A DNA stretch of 64,000 nt from Rhizobium mongolense subsp. loessense. Its GTDB lineage: Bacteria; Pseudomonadota; Alphaproteobacteria; Rhizobiales; Rhizobiaceae. This document shows, piece by piece, positions 1-8,031 of this stretch; within the stretch, counting starts at the first letter, position 1; the number at the start of each line of letters is the position of its first letter. Below the pieces are notes generated by a model. It searched no databases, was not told the DNA's origin, and saw only the letters and a list, made by a program, of their open reading frames with translations. Where the stretch lies: positions 124,001-188,000 of the forward strand of contig NZ_FMTM01000005.1 of assembly GCF_900099775.1 (NCBI RefSeq), given 5' to 3'. The translations under genes were made by a program, and so were the position numbers.

Positions 1-102
1 GGTTTGGAGATGGTCCAGCGGGCGCAGGTGCAGGTCGATGACCAGCGAAAGGCGGAGGATTGGCGCAAGCGCATGGACGCAATGGGAGCGGCGCTCAAAT
101 GA
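1..102 (+). CDS. C-terminal end of a VirB5-like T4SS protein (partial)
   Basis: Only the last 33 codons lie in the window, reading GLEMVQRAQVQVDDQRKAED and ending in GAALK before TGA at 100-102. The piece is a charged, probably helical tail. It sits directly upstream of virB6 in the order virB5-virB6-virB7-virB8-virB9-virB10-virB11, so position is the main reason for calling it VirB5, the minor pilus-tip component that is usually exported. The sequence alone is too short to prove the family. An ATG at 99 overlaps the stop, which suggests translational coupling to the next small reading frame. Confidence 0.55.
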   Translation, partial: GLEMVQRAQVQVDDQRKAEDWRKRMDAMGAALK

Positions 103-303
103 AACATGCCCTTCCTGCAGTGATCGCCGCCGCCCAGCCGGTTTGCGCCGGGCAGGCGGATGAAGGTGATGAGGCCTTGCTCGCCAACGTCATGGCCGGG
201 TGCTGCAACAATCCGGCCAGACATGCTGACACGCGCAACACTACAGGAGACGGCGGATGCGGGGCTGCAGCTTCTTCGGATTCGCAAGTCATCAGGAGGC
301 TAA
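99..303 (+). pseudogene. EexN-like small lipoprotein, apparently frameshifted
   Basis: Between virB5 and virB6 lies a stretch that reads from ATG 99 as MKHALPAVIAAAQPVCAGQA, followed by ALLANVMAGCCNNPARH. A Cys-Asn-Asn-Pro element after a short hydrophobic leader recalls EexN-type entry-exclusion lipoproteins, which often sit at this place in virB operons. In this frame no stop is reached before virB6. Shifting one base near position 230 gives a tail, TLQETADAGLQLLRIRKS, that stops at 301-303, just before the virB6 start. The leader lacks a good lipobox, so the gene may be decayed or the family assignment wrong. Inference only. Confidence 0.3.
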
Positions 304-306
304 GAG

Positions 307-1239
307 ATGTATCAGGTCTTCAGTTTCGTCGACGGGCAGTTCAAGTCGCCCCTGGAGGCGTTCATTTCGTCGGGCACCGCAAACATCGCCGCCTGGGTGA
401 GTGGCCCGCTCACCGCGGCGCTGACGCTTTACGTCGTGCTTTACGGCTATCTTGTGCTGCGCGGTTCCGTCCAGGAGCCCATCCTTGAGTTTGCGTTTCG
501 GGCAATGAAGCTTGCAATCATCGTCATGCTGGTAAGGAATGCCAGCGAGTACCAGACCTATGTCACCGGTCTGTTCTTCGAGGCGCTGCCCAAAGAGATT
601 TCCGAGGCGCTGAGCTCGGGCACCGCGCCGAGCGCCTCTACGTTCGACAGCCTTCTCGACAAGGGTCAGAAGGGCGCCCAGGAAATCTGGGCCCGTGCGT
701 CCTGGCCGGTCGACATCGTCACCGGTATCGGCGGGATGATGGTCATTGGCGCGAGCTTTATTGTCGCGGCGATCGGTTACATCGTTTCCCTCTATGCGCG
801 GCTGGCCCTTGCCATCGTGCTTGCGATTGGCCCGATCTTCATTGCGCTTGCAATGTTCCAGCCCACTCGCCGCTTCACTGAGTCCTGGATTGCGCAGCTT
901 GCCAATTTCGTCATCCTCCAGGTCCTGGTCGTTGCGATCGGTTCGTTGTTGATCACCTGCGTCGACACGACCTTCACAGCGATCGAAAGCTATTCCGACG
1001 TGCTGATGCGCCCGATCGCGCTCTGCGCCATCTGCCTTGCAGCGCTTTACGTCTTCTATCAGCTCCCCGGTATTGCCTCGGCTCTCGCCGCAGGCGGGGC
1101 ATCCTTGACTTACGGCTACGGCGCTGCTCGCGACGCTCACGAAAGCACGATTGCCTGGGCAGCCTCGCATTCGGCAAGAGCGCTCGGGCGAGGAGCCCGC
1201 CCGGTTTCGCGCCGCCTCAGATCGGGAGGGGAAAAGTGA
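307..1239 (+). CDS. virB6: VirB6-type polytopic inner-membrane T4SS protein
   Basis: 310 residues with several long hydrophobic segments: about residues 25-60, a block at roughly 137-185 containing GGMMVIGASFIVAAIGYIVS and LALAIVLAIGPIFIALAMF, and two more near 200-220 and 235-255. This is the VirB6/TrbL pattern, and the GPIFIALAMF element is typical. VirB6 spans the inner membrane and forms part of the DNA translocation path. The start ATG 307 has a GGAGG ribosome site at 295-299. The stop overlaps the GTG start of the next gene, so the operon is tightly coupled. Confidence 0.88.
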   Translation: MYQVFSFVDGQFKSPLEAFISSGTANIAAWVSGPLTAALTLYVVLYGYLVLRGSVQEPILEFAFRAMKLAIIVMLVRNASEYQTYVTGLFFEALPKEISEALSSGTAPSASTFDSLLDKGQKGAQEIWARASWPVDIVTGIGGMMVIGASFIVAAIGYIVSLYARLALAIVLAIGPIFIALAMFQPTRRFTESWIAQLANFVILQVLVVAIGSLLITCVDTTFTAIESYSDVLMRPIALCAICLAALYVFYQLPGIASALAAGGASLTYGYGAARDAHESTIAWAASHSARALGRGARPVSRRLRSGGEK

Positions 1240-1541
1240 CGGCCACTCTCCTCAAGAAACGGACAGGTTGTTTGCGAATGCTTCGCATCGTTTCATTGTT
1301 TCTCGTCGCCGGGGCACTTCCCGCCTGCAGCTCGATGACGCACCCGCTTCCCAAATGTGACGGTTACCTCCGCCGGCCGCTGAACCGGTCCATGTGGCAA
1401 CGGGAGGACGACGGCATGCTGAAGCAGCCTCAGTCCGTCCCGGCAAGCCATGCCGCCTCCTACGCGGAGGAACAGGCCACGCCAGTCGCCTTTGCGCTTT
1501 TCGATGTTCAAGGTTCTTACCGTCCGTGCAAGGGCAAGTGA
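1236..1541 (+). CDS. VirB7-like outer-membrane lipoprotein of the T4SS
   Basis: 101 residues with a lipoprotein signal: basic n-region (KKR at 7-9), hydrophobic core LRIVSLFLVAGA and lipobox LPAC with Cys31, then a hydrophilic tail ending SYRPCKGK. The GTG start at 1236 overlaps the virB6 stop and has a good upstream GGGAGGG at 1224-1230; the internal ATG at 1278 has none. VirB7 anchors VirB9 at the outer membrane, and the place between virB6 and virB8 fits. Classical VirB7 is shorter (about 50 residues), so the symbol is left blank. A second Cys near the C-terminus could pair with VirB9. Confidence 0.65.
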   Translation: MTATLLKKRTGCLRMLRIVSLFLVAGALPACSSMTHPLPKCDGYLRRPLNRSMWQREDDGMLKQPQSVPASHAASYAEEQATPVAFALFDVQGSYRPCKGK

Positions 1542-1542
1542 C

Positions 1543-2214
1543 ATGGTGACGCCGGAAAATCTGAAGAGCTACTTCGACAAGGCGCGCCGGTTCGATCAGG
1601 ATCGGTTGATCCAGGTGGAGCGTTCCGCCCGCATCGCCTGGTTCGTCGCTGGTTGTGCCGGCATCGTGGCCGTCGTCTCCGTCTTCGCCATTGCCGGGCT
1701 CACCCCGTTGAAAACGGTCGAGCCCTTCGTGGTTCGCGTCGACAACTCCACCGGCATCGTCGACGTGGTCTCGGCATTGACGTCGGCCGCCGGGAGCTAT
1801 GATGAGGCCGTCACCAAGTATTTCGCCGCCAAGTATGTTCGCGCAAGAGAAGGCTATGTCTGGAGCGAGACCGAGGAGAATTTCCGGATCGTTGCCTTGC
1901 TCTCCACACAACCGGAGCAGACGCGTTTTGCGACTGTCTACCGCGGCAGCAATCCGCAATCTCCGCAGAATATCTACGGCCGCAGCGCGACGGCGCGCAT
2001 CAGCGTTGTTTCAATCTCCCTGATCAATGCCAACGTGGCCTCCGTGCGCTACATGCGCACGAACACCCGCGGAGACGACGTGCGCACCACGCACTGGGTC
2101 GCAACGCTCACCTTTTCCTATGTGAATGCGCCGATGTCCTCAACCGACCGGCTGGTCAATCCCCTGGGCTTTGCCGTCAGCGAATATCGCGCCGATCCGG
2201 AGGCCGTCGATTGA
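1543..2214 (+). CDS. virB8: VirB8-type T4SS assembly protein
   Basis: 223 residues: a short cytoplasmic N-terminus, one membrane helix at about 31-53 (AWFVAGCAGIVAVVSVFAIA), then a periplasmic domain of the VirB8/NTF2-like fold, with the family pattern NPLGFAVSEYRADPE at the end. VirB8 is a bitopic inner-membrane protein that nucleates the complex and contacts VirB9 and VirB10. An open frame extends upstream to 1450 inside the lipoprotein gene, but ATG 1543, one base after that stop, gives the normal family length. The 3' end overlaps the virB9 TTG start by four bases. Confidence 0.9.
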   Translation: MVTPENLKSYFDKARRFDQDRLIQVERSARIAWFVAGCAGIVAVVSVFAIAGLTPLKTVEPFVVRVDNSTGIVDVVSALTSAAGSYDEAVTKYFAAKYVRAREGYVWSETEENFRIVALLSTQPEQTRFATVYRGSNPQSPQNIYGRSATARISVVSISLINANVASVRYMRTNTRGDDVRTTHWVATLTFSYVNAPMSSTDRLVNPLGFAVSEYRADPEAVD

Positions 2215-3068
2215 AACAGATATTACTGATCGCCTCTGTTCTGAGCTTTGGTCTTTCGTCGACGGCGGTTGGCCTGGAAATTCCCCGCGGCGCATCAAAG
2301 GACAGCCGTATCCGCTTCGTCGATTATCAGCCCTACAACATCACACGGATCGTCGGAACGTTGCGGTCGTCGGTGCAGATCGAGTTTGCCGCCGACGAGG
2401 AGATTGCCCATGTCGCGCTTGGCAATAGCGTTGCATGGGAGGTGGCGCCGGCCGGCAACATCTTGTTCCTGAAGCCGCGGGAACATCAGCCGGTGACCAA
2501 TATCTCGGTTGTGACGGCCAGGCGTGACGGATCGGCCCGCAGCTATCAGATGGAACTGACGGTGCGGGACGGAACGGTCGAAGCCGGACAGAACACCTAT
2601 TTTTACGTGAAGTTCCGCTACCCGGCCGATGAGGCGGACCGCCGCCGTCAGGAGGCGGCCGCCCGTGCTCAGGCTGCTGAGGCCGGTCGGGCGGACCAGG
2701 TGCTCGCACTCCACGAGGTCTATGGGCCGCGAAACTGGCGCTATTCGGCGCAAGGTTCCGTGTCGCTCGAACCAAAGGCCGTCTATGACAACGGCAAAGT
2801 CACCACTTTCGCCTTTCCCGGCAATCAGGAAATGCCGGCGATCTACATGGAAAACTCCGACGGCACCGAGAGCCTGGTTCCAAAATCCGTCGACGGCAAC
2901 CTGGTGCTGGTGCATGCCATCAGCCGCAAGTTCACTCTGCGCCGGGGAGGGGATGTGCTGTGCGTGTTCAACGAGGCCTACGATCGTGTCGGCATCAACC
3001 CTGAGACCAACACGACGTCACCGTCCGTCGAGCGTGTCGTCAAGACGCAAACCGCTATCGCGCAATAG
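2211..3068 (+). CDS. virB9: VirB9-type T4SS outer-membrane core protein
   Basis: 285 residues with a Sec signal peptide (residues 1-21, LLIASVLSFGLSSTAVG). An N-terminal VirB9 domain follows (RIRFVDYQPYNITRIVGTL), and a C-terminal domain with YGPRNWRYSAQG and ENSDGTESLVP, both recognisable VirB9/CagX patterns. VirB9 forms the outer-membrane core ring with VirB7 and VirB10. The start is TTG at 2211, overlapping the virB8 stop, so expression probably depends on translational coupling. The protein is full length and shows no interruption. Confidence 0.92.
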   Translation: MKQILLIASVLSFGLSSTAVGLEIPRGASKDSRIRFVDYQPYNITRIVGTLRSSVQIEFAADEEIAHVALGNSVAWEVAPAGNILFLKPREHQPVTNISVVTARRDGSARSYQMELTVRDGTVEAGQNTYFYVKFRYPADEADRRRQEAAARAQAAEAGRADQVLALHEVYGPRNWRYSAQGSVSLEPKAVYDNGKVTTFAFPGNQEMPAIYMENSDGTESLVPKSVDGNLVLVHAISRKFTLRRGGDVLCVFNEAYDRVGINPETNTTSPSVERVVKTQTAIAQ

Positions 3069-3077
3069 GAAAGTGTC

Positions 3078-4250
3078 ATGGCTGCGGAAGACAACACACC
3101 GATCCCTGGAGAGCGCGCGGAAACATCGGTCGGGCGGCGCCCGCTCGACAACGGCCCGATCGTCAAACGCGGCGCGGTTGCCGTTGCGATCGTTGCCTTC
3201 GTTGCTTTTGCGCTCTGGTCGATGCGCGGTCAGAACAAGCCGCCAGAAGGAACCCACCCCGAGCGCGTCGTCATCCGCCAGACGTCGGATTTCGAGCCCG
3301 CCAGGGAACCGGTTCAGCCAGTCGTGACGCCGACGGAGGTGCAACTGCCAACGCCTGTGGTAGCCGAGCAGGCGCCGGCCGAGGAGGATAAGCTCCTTGA
3401 CGCTGCCCGCCGCGCGCCGGTGATCGCTTATGGCGGCGATAAGGCGCCGGTTGCCGACCGGCAGAACCAGAGTTCGGATGCTCCATCGGACGACTTTCCG
3501 TTCGACGCCAGTCCCGGCAATCTTGGTTCGCAGGCAGAAAACGAAGACCAGCGGTTCAACAGGATGCTGACGCCGACGCAATTGCAGGGCTCGCGCGCCG
3601 GCATGCTTGGAAATCGCGATTTCGTCGTCGCTATGGGAACGTCCATTCCTTGCGTACTCGAAACAGCGCTTTCCTCGGACCAGCCAGGCTTTGCAAGCTG
3701 CGTTATCAACCGCGATGTGCTGTCGGACAATGGTCGCGTCGTGCTGATGGAGAAGGGTACCCAGATCGTTGGCGAATATCGCGGCGGTCTTCGCCGCGGT
3801 CAGAAACGGCTGTTTGTTCTGTGGAGCCGTGCCAAGACGCCGAAGGGCGTGATCATTACGCTCGCGTCGCCTGCGACCGATACTCTCGGACGTGCCGGCA
3901 TGGACGGCAATGTCGACACCCATTGGTGGGAGCGCTTCGGCAGTGCGATCCTGCTGTCGATCGTCGGCGATGCGACCTCCTACGCGAGCAGCCGGCTGCA
4001 GGAAGGCAATGTCGAAGCGCAGAATACCACGAGCGCCGGCCAGCAGGCCGCGGCGATCGCGGTGGAACAGTCGATCAATATCCCGCCGACGCTTCTGAAA
4101 CACCAGGGCGAACTGGTCTTGATCTTCGTGGCGCGGGATCTTGATTTCTCTCACGTTTACCGGCTTCGCGTCACGGAGCCTCGCAACAGGATCTATGATC
4201 GCGCCGTTCTCGGGGATTTCAGCCCGGCTTCAACACTGGTCACCAAATAA
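3078..4250 (+). CDS. virB10: VirB10-type T4SS core/energy-sensing protein
   Basis: 390 residues: cytoplasmic tail, single membrane helix at about 32-49 (AVAVAIVAFVAFALW), a proline-rich periplasmic linker (about 60-150), and a C-terminal TrbI/VirB10 beta-barrel domain. The latter carries GTSIPCVLETALSSDQPGFA, then VLMEKGTQIVGEYRGG and WERFGSAILLSIVGD. VirB10 bridges inner and outer membranes and senses ATP use by VirB11 and the coupling protein. ATG 3078 follows the virB9 stop by nine bases. Family-typical length and motifs. Confidence 0.93.
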   Translation: MAAEDNTPIPGERAETSVGRRPLDNGPIVKRGAVAVAIVAFVAFALWSMRGQNKPPEGTHPERVVIRQTSDFEPAREPVQPVVTPTEVQLPTPVVAEQAPAEEDKLLDAARRAPVIAYGGDKAPVADRQNQSSDAPSDDFPFDASPGNLGSQAENEDQRFNRMLTPTQLQGSRAGMLGNRDFVVAMGTSIPCVLETALSSDQPGFASCVINRDVLSDNGRVVLMEKGTQIVGEYRGGLRRGQKRLFVLWSRAKTPKGVIITLASPATDTLGRAGMDGNVDTHWWERFGSAILLSIVGDATSYASSRLQEGNVEAQNTTSAGQQAAAIAVEQSINIPPTLLKHQGELVLIFVARDLDFSHVYRLRVTEPRNRIYDRAVLGDFSPASTLVTK

Positions 4251-4259
4251 GGTACGCCG

Positions 4260-5303
4260 ATGAGGGAAGAAGCCGATTGCGGTGTCGTGCGCGAGCTTCT
4301 TGCGCCAATCTCCGCCTTTCTGCGCGACATGTCGCTTTACGAGATCATCGTCAACTGGCCGGGTCAGGTGGTGACCGAGGGGACGGGCGGATGGCAGACC
4401 CACGATCTGCCAGATCTATCGTTCGACAAGCTGATGCGTCTCGCACGCGCTGTCGCAAGCTATTCCAATCAAGCGATCGATGAAACACGGCCGATCCTGT
4501 CGGCCGCCCTGCCAGACGATGAGCGGATCCAGATCGTGATCCCACCGGCAACGACGAAGGGAACGGTCAGCGTTACGATCCGAAAGCCGTCGTCCGTTTC
4601 GCTAAGCCTTGACGATCTCGATGACGGCGGCCTGTTCGACGATGGCGTGATGGCCGAAAGAGACGGTGACGCGTCGGGCCGCAAGCTTTTGGAGTTATAC
4701 AGGAACAGGGCCTACAAGGCGTTTCTGCGCGAAGCGGTTCAGGCGAGAAAAAACATCATCATTTCCGGCGCAACGGGCTCCGGCAAAACGACCTTGTCGA
4801 AGGCGCTGATACGTCATATTCCGTCAAGCGAGCGGATCATTTCGATCGAGGACACGCCCGAGCTGGTCATCCCGCAATCGAACCACGTTCGTCTCTTTTA
4901 TTCCAAGGGAGGTCAGGGCCTGGCGAAGATCGGCGCCAAGGACCTGCTGGAATCTTGCCTGCGCATGCGGCCGGACCGAATTCTGCTGCAGGAACTGCGA
5001 GACGGAACGGCATTCTATTACATCCGCAATGTCAATTCGGGGCACCCAGGTTCAATCACGACAGTCCATGCCAACTCCGCGCAGCTCGCCTTCGAACAGC
5101 TGACATTGCTGGTCAAGGAATCGGAAGGCGGCAGCGACCTCGACAGGCATGATATCCGTGAGCTGTTGATGATCGCCATCGACGTCATCGTCCAGTGCAA
5201 ACGCATCGATGGACGGTTTCGGGTGAGCGAGGTTTATTACCGGGACGCGCAAGAGACCACCGCCGGCATGCCTCGGCTCCCAGGATGCGCGCCTCGAACT
5301 TGA
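4260..5303 (+). CDS. virB11: VirB11-type secretion ATPase
   Basis: 347 residues. Walker A GATGSGKTT is at about 170-178, an Asp-box SIEDTPEL at 195-202, the Walker-B-like stretch RPDRILLQELRDG at about 237-249, and the His box SGHPGSITTVHANS at 260-273. These are all the elements of the hexameric traffic ATPase that powers pilus assembly and substrate transfer at the inner face of the membrane. It follows virB10 by nine bases and closes the operon. The tail (DAQETTAGMPRLPGCAPRT) looks unlike a typical VirB11 end. A 48-bp copy of the 3' part of this gene lies about 0.5 kb downstream, hinting at past recombination here. Confidence 0.93.
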   Translation: MREEADCGVVRELLAPISAFLRDMSLYEIIVNWPGQVVTEGTGGWQTHDLPDLSFDKLMRLARAVASYSNQAIDETRPILSAALPDDERIQIVIPPATTKGTVSVTIRKPSSVSLSLDDLDDGGLFDDGVMAERDGDASGRKLLELYRNRAYKAFLREAVQARKNIIISGATGSGKTTLSKALIRHIPSSERIISIEDTPELVIPQSNHVRLFYSKGGQGLAKIGAKDLLESCLRMRPDRILLQELRDGTAFYYIRNVNSGHPGSITTVHANSAQLAFEQLTLLVKESEGGSDLDRHDIRELLMIAIDVIVQCKRIDGRFRVSEVYYRDAQETTAGMPRLPGCAPRT

Positions 5304-5395
5304 GTGCAAAGCCAAGACGCTGTAGCAAGGTGCCTGCTGATCTGCGCTCTGCGTGAGGCAAAATAGAACATTCATATCGACGAAACGGAGGTTCT

Positions 5396-5623
5396 ATGAG
5401 AATCAGGTCCACAAAGCGTTTCAAAACCGGCCACAGCCAGGACGTCAGCCTTCCCATGGAGTTCCGCTTCCAAGGAAAGGAAGCGTTCGTGCGACCCTCG
5501 CGCAAGCCAGGTTCTTGGGACGGTTTGCTTGAGCTCCATGACAAGGAAGTCGTCCCTTCCGGCTTCATGGGGCCGCTCGACCGGAACCAGACGCCGCAGG
5601 ATCGCGATCCCTTCGACGGCTGA
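5396..5623 (+). CDS. Orphan VapB-type antitoxin
   Basis: 75 residues. The N-terminus has the swapped-hairpin AbrB/MazE-like DNA-binding pattern of VapB proteins (SLPMEFRFQGKEAFVRPSRK), followed by the toxin-wrapping tail SWDGLLELHDKEV, GFMGPLDRN and the terminal QDRDPFDG that is common in VapB. ATG 5396 has GGAG at 5387-5390. No VapC ribonuclease follows; the bases just after the stop hold no open frame of VapC length. It may be an orphan left after toxin loss, possibly acting against another plasmid's toxin. Family call by pattern only. Confidence 0.6.
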   Translation: MRIRSTKRFKTGHSQDVSLPMEFRFQGKEAFVRPSRKPGSWDGLLELHDKEVVPSGFMGPLDRNQTPQDRDPFDG

Positions 5624-5689
5624 GAGATCCCGAGTTAGATGCCGTACGATATATGCAACGCCACCACTAAATTCCGCCTTGCGCCAGCC

Positions 5690-5854
5690 CTAGTCCGTCG
5701 TCGCTTCTGATACATATGACTGATGGAGATCGCCATCGAGGTCATCGTCCAGTGCATACGCATCGAAACCTTCGCCGGCGGCGACTGTGCCCATTGGGTT
5801 CTTCTTCAGGTCCGAAACGCTTGCCGTTCTCTCGGCGAGGATTCTGTGCGGCAT
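5690..5854 (-). pseudogene. Truncated StbD/YefM-family antitoxin fused to antisense virB11 debris
   Basis: Reading leftwards from ATG 5854 (GGGAG ribosome site just upstream) gives a 54-residue frame. Its first 30 residues, ending ASVSDLKKNPMGTVAAGEGF, match the N-terminus of StbD/Phd-type antitoxins, which bind DNA and neutralise a RelE/StbE toxin. After GEGF the normal continuation (an Ala-Ile-Leu-Asn-Arg type segment) is missing. The frame instead runs through the reverse complement of a virB11 fragment (5720-5767), giving DAYALDDDLDGDLHQS, and stops at 5690. So the gene was cut at about 5768. The DNA-binding half might still be made. Confidence 0.6.
5720..5767 (+). repeat. 48-bp relic copy of the virB11 3' region
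   Basis: This segment matches 5163-5210 inside virB11 at 42 of 48 positions by direct comparison. In the virB11 frame it encodes LMEIAIEVIVQCIRIE, against LLMIAIDVIVQCKRID in the intact gene. The differences are scattered, so it is an older or diverged copy, not a fresh duplication. It probably remains from a second virB11 allele after recombination between related plasmids, and it marks a breakpoint at the end of the virB operon. Confidence 0.7.
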
Positions 5855-6074
5855 TTAAACTCCCTGATATTGGCACCATAAATAGCACTCTAATCAGGTC
5901 ATTTCGGTTTGAAGCGGCGTAGCCGTTGTGAAAGTCGTCAGAAAAGGTGTGGAGGCTACGACGGATCGCCCGAGGCAGCGAGCGCCAAGGTCAGCGTTGG
6001 CGTACTCGCGTGAACATGCGGCGGACATACCAGAGGTGTCCGAAAAGGTCGATCAGTGCGATCAAATCGAGACA

Positions 6075-6152
6075 TTGAAACCCGGTATAAGTGCTATTAT
6101 ATTAGCATTTAAGTGTAAAACTTGAGATATATGCTATTATGTTCACATTTAA
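6075..6152 (+). promoter_or_regulatory. hipBA promoter with two direct operator repeats
   Basis: A promoter-like pair TTGAAA (6075-6080) and TATATT (6098-6103) has a 17-base spacer. Two 21-base repeats at 6092-6112 and 6132-6152 agree at 18 of 21 positions; both begin TGCTATTAT and end CATTTAA. They start 40 bases apart, close to four helical turns. The first copy contains the inverted repeat TGCTA-N6-TAGCA and covers the -10 element. The second covers the hipB start codon at 6139. This is the expected layout for autorepression by a HipB-type protein. Binding itself is inference. Confidence 0.65.
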
Positions 6153-6438
6153 TTTGACCTCTCCCACCGAGGTAATAAGGGGCCTTTCAGAAAGAATGAA
6201 GCGTCGACGTATTGACGCCGGCCTCACGCAGAGAGAGCTCGCGGTAAGGGCTGGCGTTTCCTATGGATCTTTAAGACTGTTCGAGGAGACAGGAAAGATT
6301 TCGCTAGAAGCTATTGTGAAGATTGCGTTTGTCCTAGAAGCCGAGGCTGAGTTCGAGCACTTGTTTCCGCCTCGGCCGCCGAAGACGATTGACGACGTCG
6401 TTGGCCGTCCCGTCAGGAAAAGGGTGCGAAAAAAATGA
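6139..6438 (+). CDS. hipB: HipB-family HTH antitoxin
   Basis: 99 residues with an XRE/Cro-type helix-turn-helix at about 17-72 (RIDAGLTQRELAVRAGVSYG then SLRLFEETGKIS), followed by a basic tail VRKRVRKK. HipB neutralises the HipA kinase and represses the operon. ATG 6139 lies inside an operator repeat; a downstream ATG at 6196 (MKRRRIDAG) is a possible alternative start without a better ribosome site. The stop overlaps the hipA start as ATGA, giving translational coupling. Confidence 0.85.
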   Translation: MFTFNLTSPTEVIRGLSERMKRRRIDAGLTQRELAVRAGVSYGSLRLFEETGKISLEAIVKIAFVLEAEAEFEHLFPPRPPKTIDDVVGRPVRKRVRKK

Positions 6439-7682
6439 GATTCACGCCGATCCGAAAAATGAGTGTCATTCTCGATATCGAGGGCGGGCAGAGAAATCTA
6501 GGAACTCTCGCGTGGAGCAGCGACGAACGTCGGGCCTATTTCGAATACTCGGCAGAATTCCTTGCCGCGCCGCCTTTGCTGGTGTCCCCCTTCAATTTGA
6601 AAGCAAATCCGGGCCTCCACGCGGCGCCGCGCGATCCGTTCGACGGCCTCCATGGATTGTTTAACGACAGTCTACCCGACGGATGGGGACGACTCCTGCT
6701 CGATCGCCGTCTTCAGAGGGCCGGTATCGACTATCACCTGCTCACTCCACTGGATCGCCTCTCGGCGGTGGGGAAGAATGGAATGGGAGCGCTGGCGTAC
6801 ATTCCCGAGCTACCCGACGAGAAGAAACTTGTCGATAACATGGACTGGGATTGGTTCGTCGAGCAGGTCGAGTTGGTCCAGGCGGAGATGGATACTGCCG
6901 ACCTCGATACGCTGCAGGGCGCTCAGGGCGGCTCTGCGGGTGCGCGTCCAAAAATCATGATAGGATTTAACCCGGCCAACACCGCGTTCGTTATCGACTA
7001 CGGCCAGGACATGCAACGCGGTTTCGACCGATGGATGGTGAAGGCGCGAAGCGTTGGCGACCCAATCGACATCGGCGTCGAGGAGCAGGCATATGCTTTG
7101 ATGGCGCGCGCCGCCGACCTGGAAATGGCCGAGACGCGGGTATTCAACACAAAGAAGGGTAACCGTCTCTTCGCAACGAAACGATTTGATCGTACGCCTG
7201 CCGGCCGGCAGCACATGCATACCGCCAGCGGCATCTTGAATGCCAACCATCGCCAGGCATCGTTGAACTACGAACATCTCCATAAGCTGACGTTCATGAT
7301 GACGCGTGACAGTTCCGAGGTCCTCCGGATGTTTCGGCATATGGTCTTCAACGTGTATGCTCGGAATCGTGACGACCACGCGAAGAACCACGCCTTCCTC
7401 ATGAGGGCAGACGGGCGATGGAGGCTCTCTCCCGCGTACGACCTTACCTTCTCCGACGGGCCTGGCGGAGAGCACAGCGCTGAAATTGCGGGCGAGGGAA
7501 GAAATCCAGGCGTGCAGCACATGCTGGCCGTCGCTAGAGCAGCGTCGATCCCTGAGCGTGACGCCAAGCATGTCATCGATGAGGTCCGGACAGCTATTGA
7601 ACGCTGGCCACAATTCGCCGAACAGGCGGGGCTATCCAAGTCCCGGACGAACGAACTTGATCGGATCCTAAACAATAGATGA
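6435..7682 (+). CDS. hipA: HipA-family serine/threonine kinase toxin
   Basis: 415 residues, full length. The N-terminal subdomain holds FNDSLPDGWGRLLLDRRL (about 76-93), typical of HipA. The kinase part has the phosphate-binding loop GGSAGARPK (165-173), the catalytic loop ARNRDDHAKN (309-318) and the metal site SPAYDLT (332-338). All key residues are present, so the kinase is probably active. In E. coli HipA phosphorylates glutamyl-tRNA synthetase and stops translation; the target here is unknown. The ATG overlaps the hipB stop. The base composition is slightly less GC-rich than its neighbours, consistent with transfer as a module. Confidence 0.9.
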   Translation: MRFTPIRKMSVILDIEGGQRNLGTLAWSSDERRAYFEYSAEFLAAPPLLVSPFNLKANPGLHAAPRDPFDGLHGLFNDSLPDGWGRLLLDRRLQRAGIDYHLLTPLDRLSAVGKNGMGALAYIPELPDEKKLVDNMDWDWFVEQVELVQAEMDTADLDTLQGAQGGSAGARPKIMIGFNPANTAFVIDYGQDMQRGFDRWMVKARSVGDPIDIGVEEQAYALMARAADLEMAETRVFNTKKGNRLFATKRFDRTPAGRQHMHTASGILNANHRQASLNYEHLHKLTFMMTRDSSEVLRMFRHMVFNVYARNRDDHAKNHAFLMRADGRWRLSPAYDLTFSDGPGGEHSAEIAGEGRNPGVQHMLAVARAASIPERDAKHVIDEVRTAIERWPQFAEQAGLSKSRTNELDRILNNR

Positions 7683-8031
7683 CCCGCTGAGATGCTCCGC
7701 CCCCATGGGGAGTGAGACAACTTCGTGTTTTCCATCCTACACGCTCGCGGAAACCAACACGCTGTGCAATGAGCCTGCTGATCAGGGCAGGCTCGGCGAG
7801 AAGCAAAATATTTATGATATTGCCTCGGCTGAACATCGGCGCTGGCTTGCGTTCGAGCGCTGGCGGCGAGATCGAGGCGCTTCGCGCAAGGTCGCGCGCC
7901 AGGAGCGGTCGATCGTCACTTGGTTTCTGCATGCTGGTATCACCAGATTACAACTTGCGGCTTTTCGCGCTTTCAGCTAATTTAGCTGCCGCTGTATGTT
8001 CGTTGAGGGGCGGCTTCCAGCCGACGTTCAT
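7683..8031. other. Intergenic stretch, no supported gene
   Basis: About 350 bases between hipA and the molybdenum hydroxylase genes. Open frames exist on both strands, but none has a ribosome site, a recognisable motif or family-like composition. An in-frame ATG at 7996 could extend the next protein by 12 residues, but ATG 8032 is the better start because the ferredoxin domain begins there. The promoter of the hydroxylase operon should lie here; no clear consensus is visible. Confidence 0.4.

Noticed and set aside
292..1170. Long reverse-strand open frame opposite virB6
   Set aside because: It is the antisense shadow of a well-supported membrane-protein gene; it has low-complexity charged composition and no ribosome site.
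7705..7980. 91-codon open frame between hipA and the molybdenum hydroxylase operon
   Set aside because: No ribosome site, no family pattern and mixed composition; competing frames on both strands look equally random.
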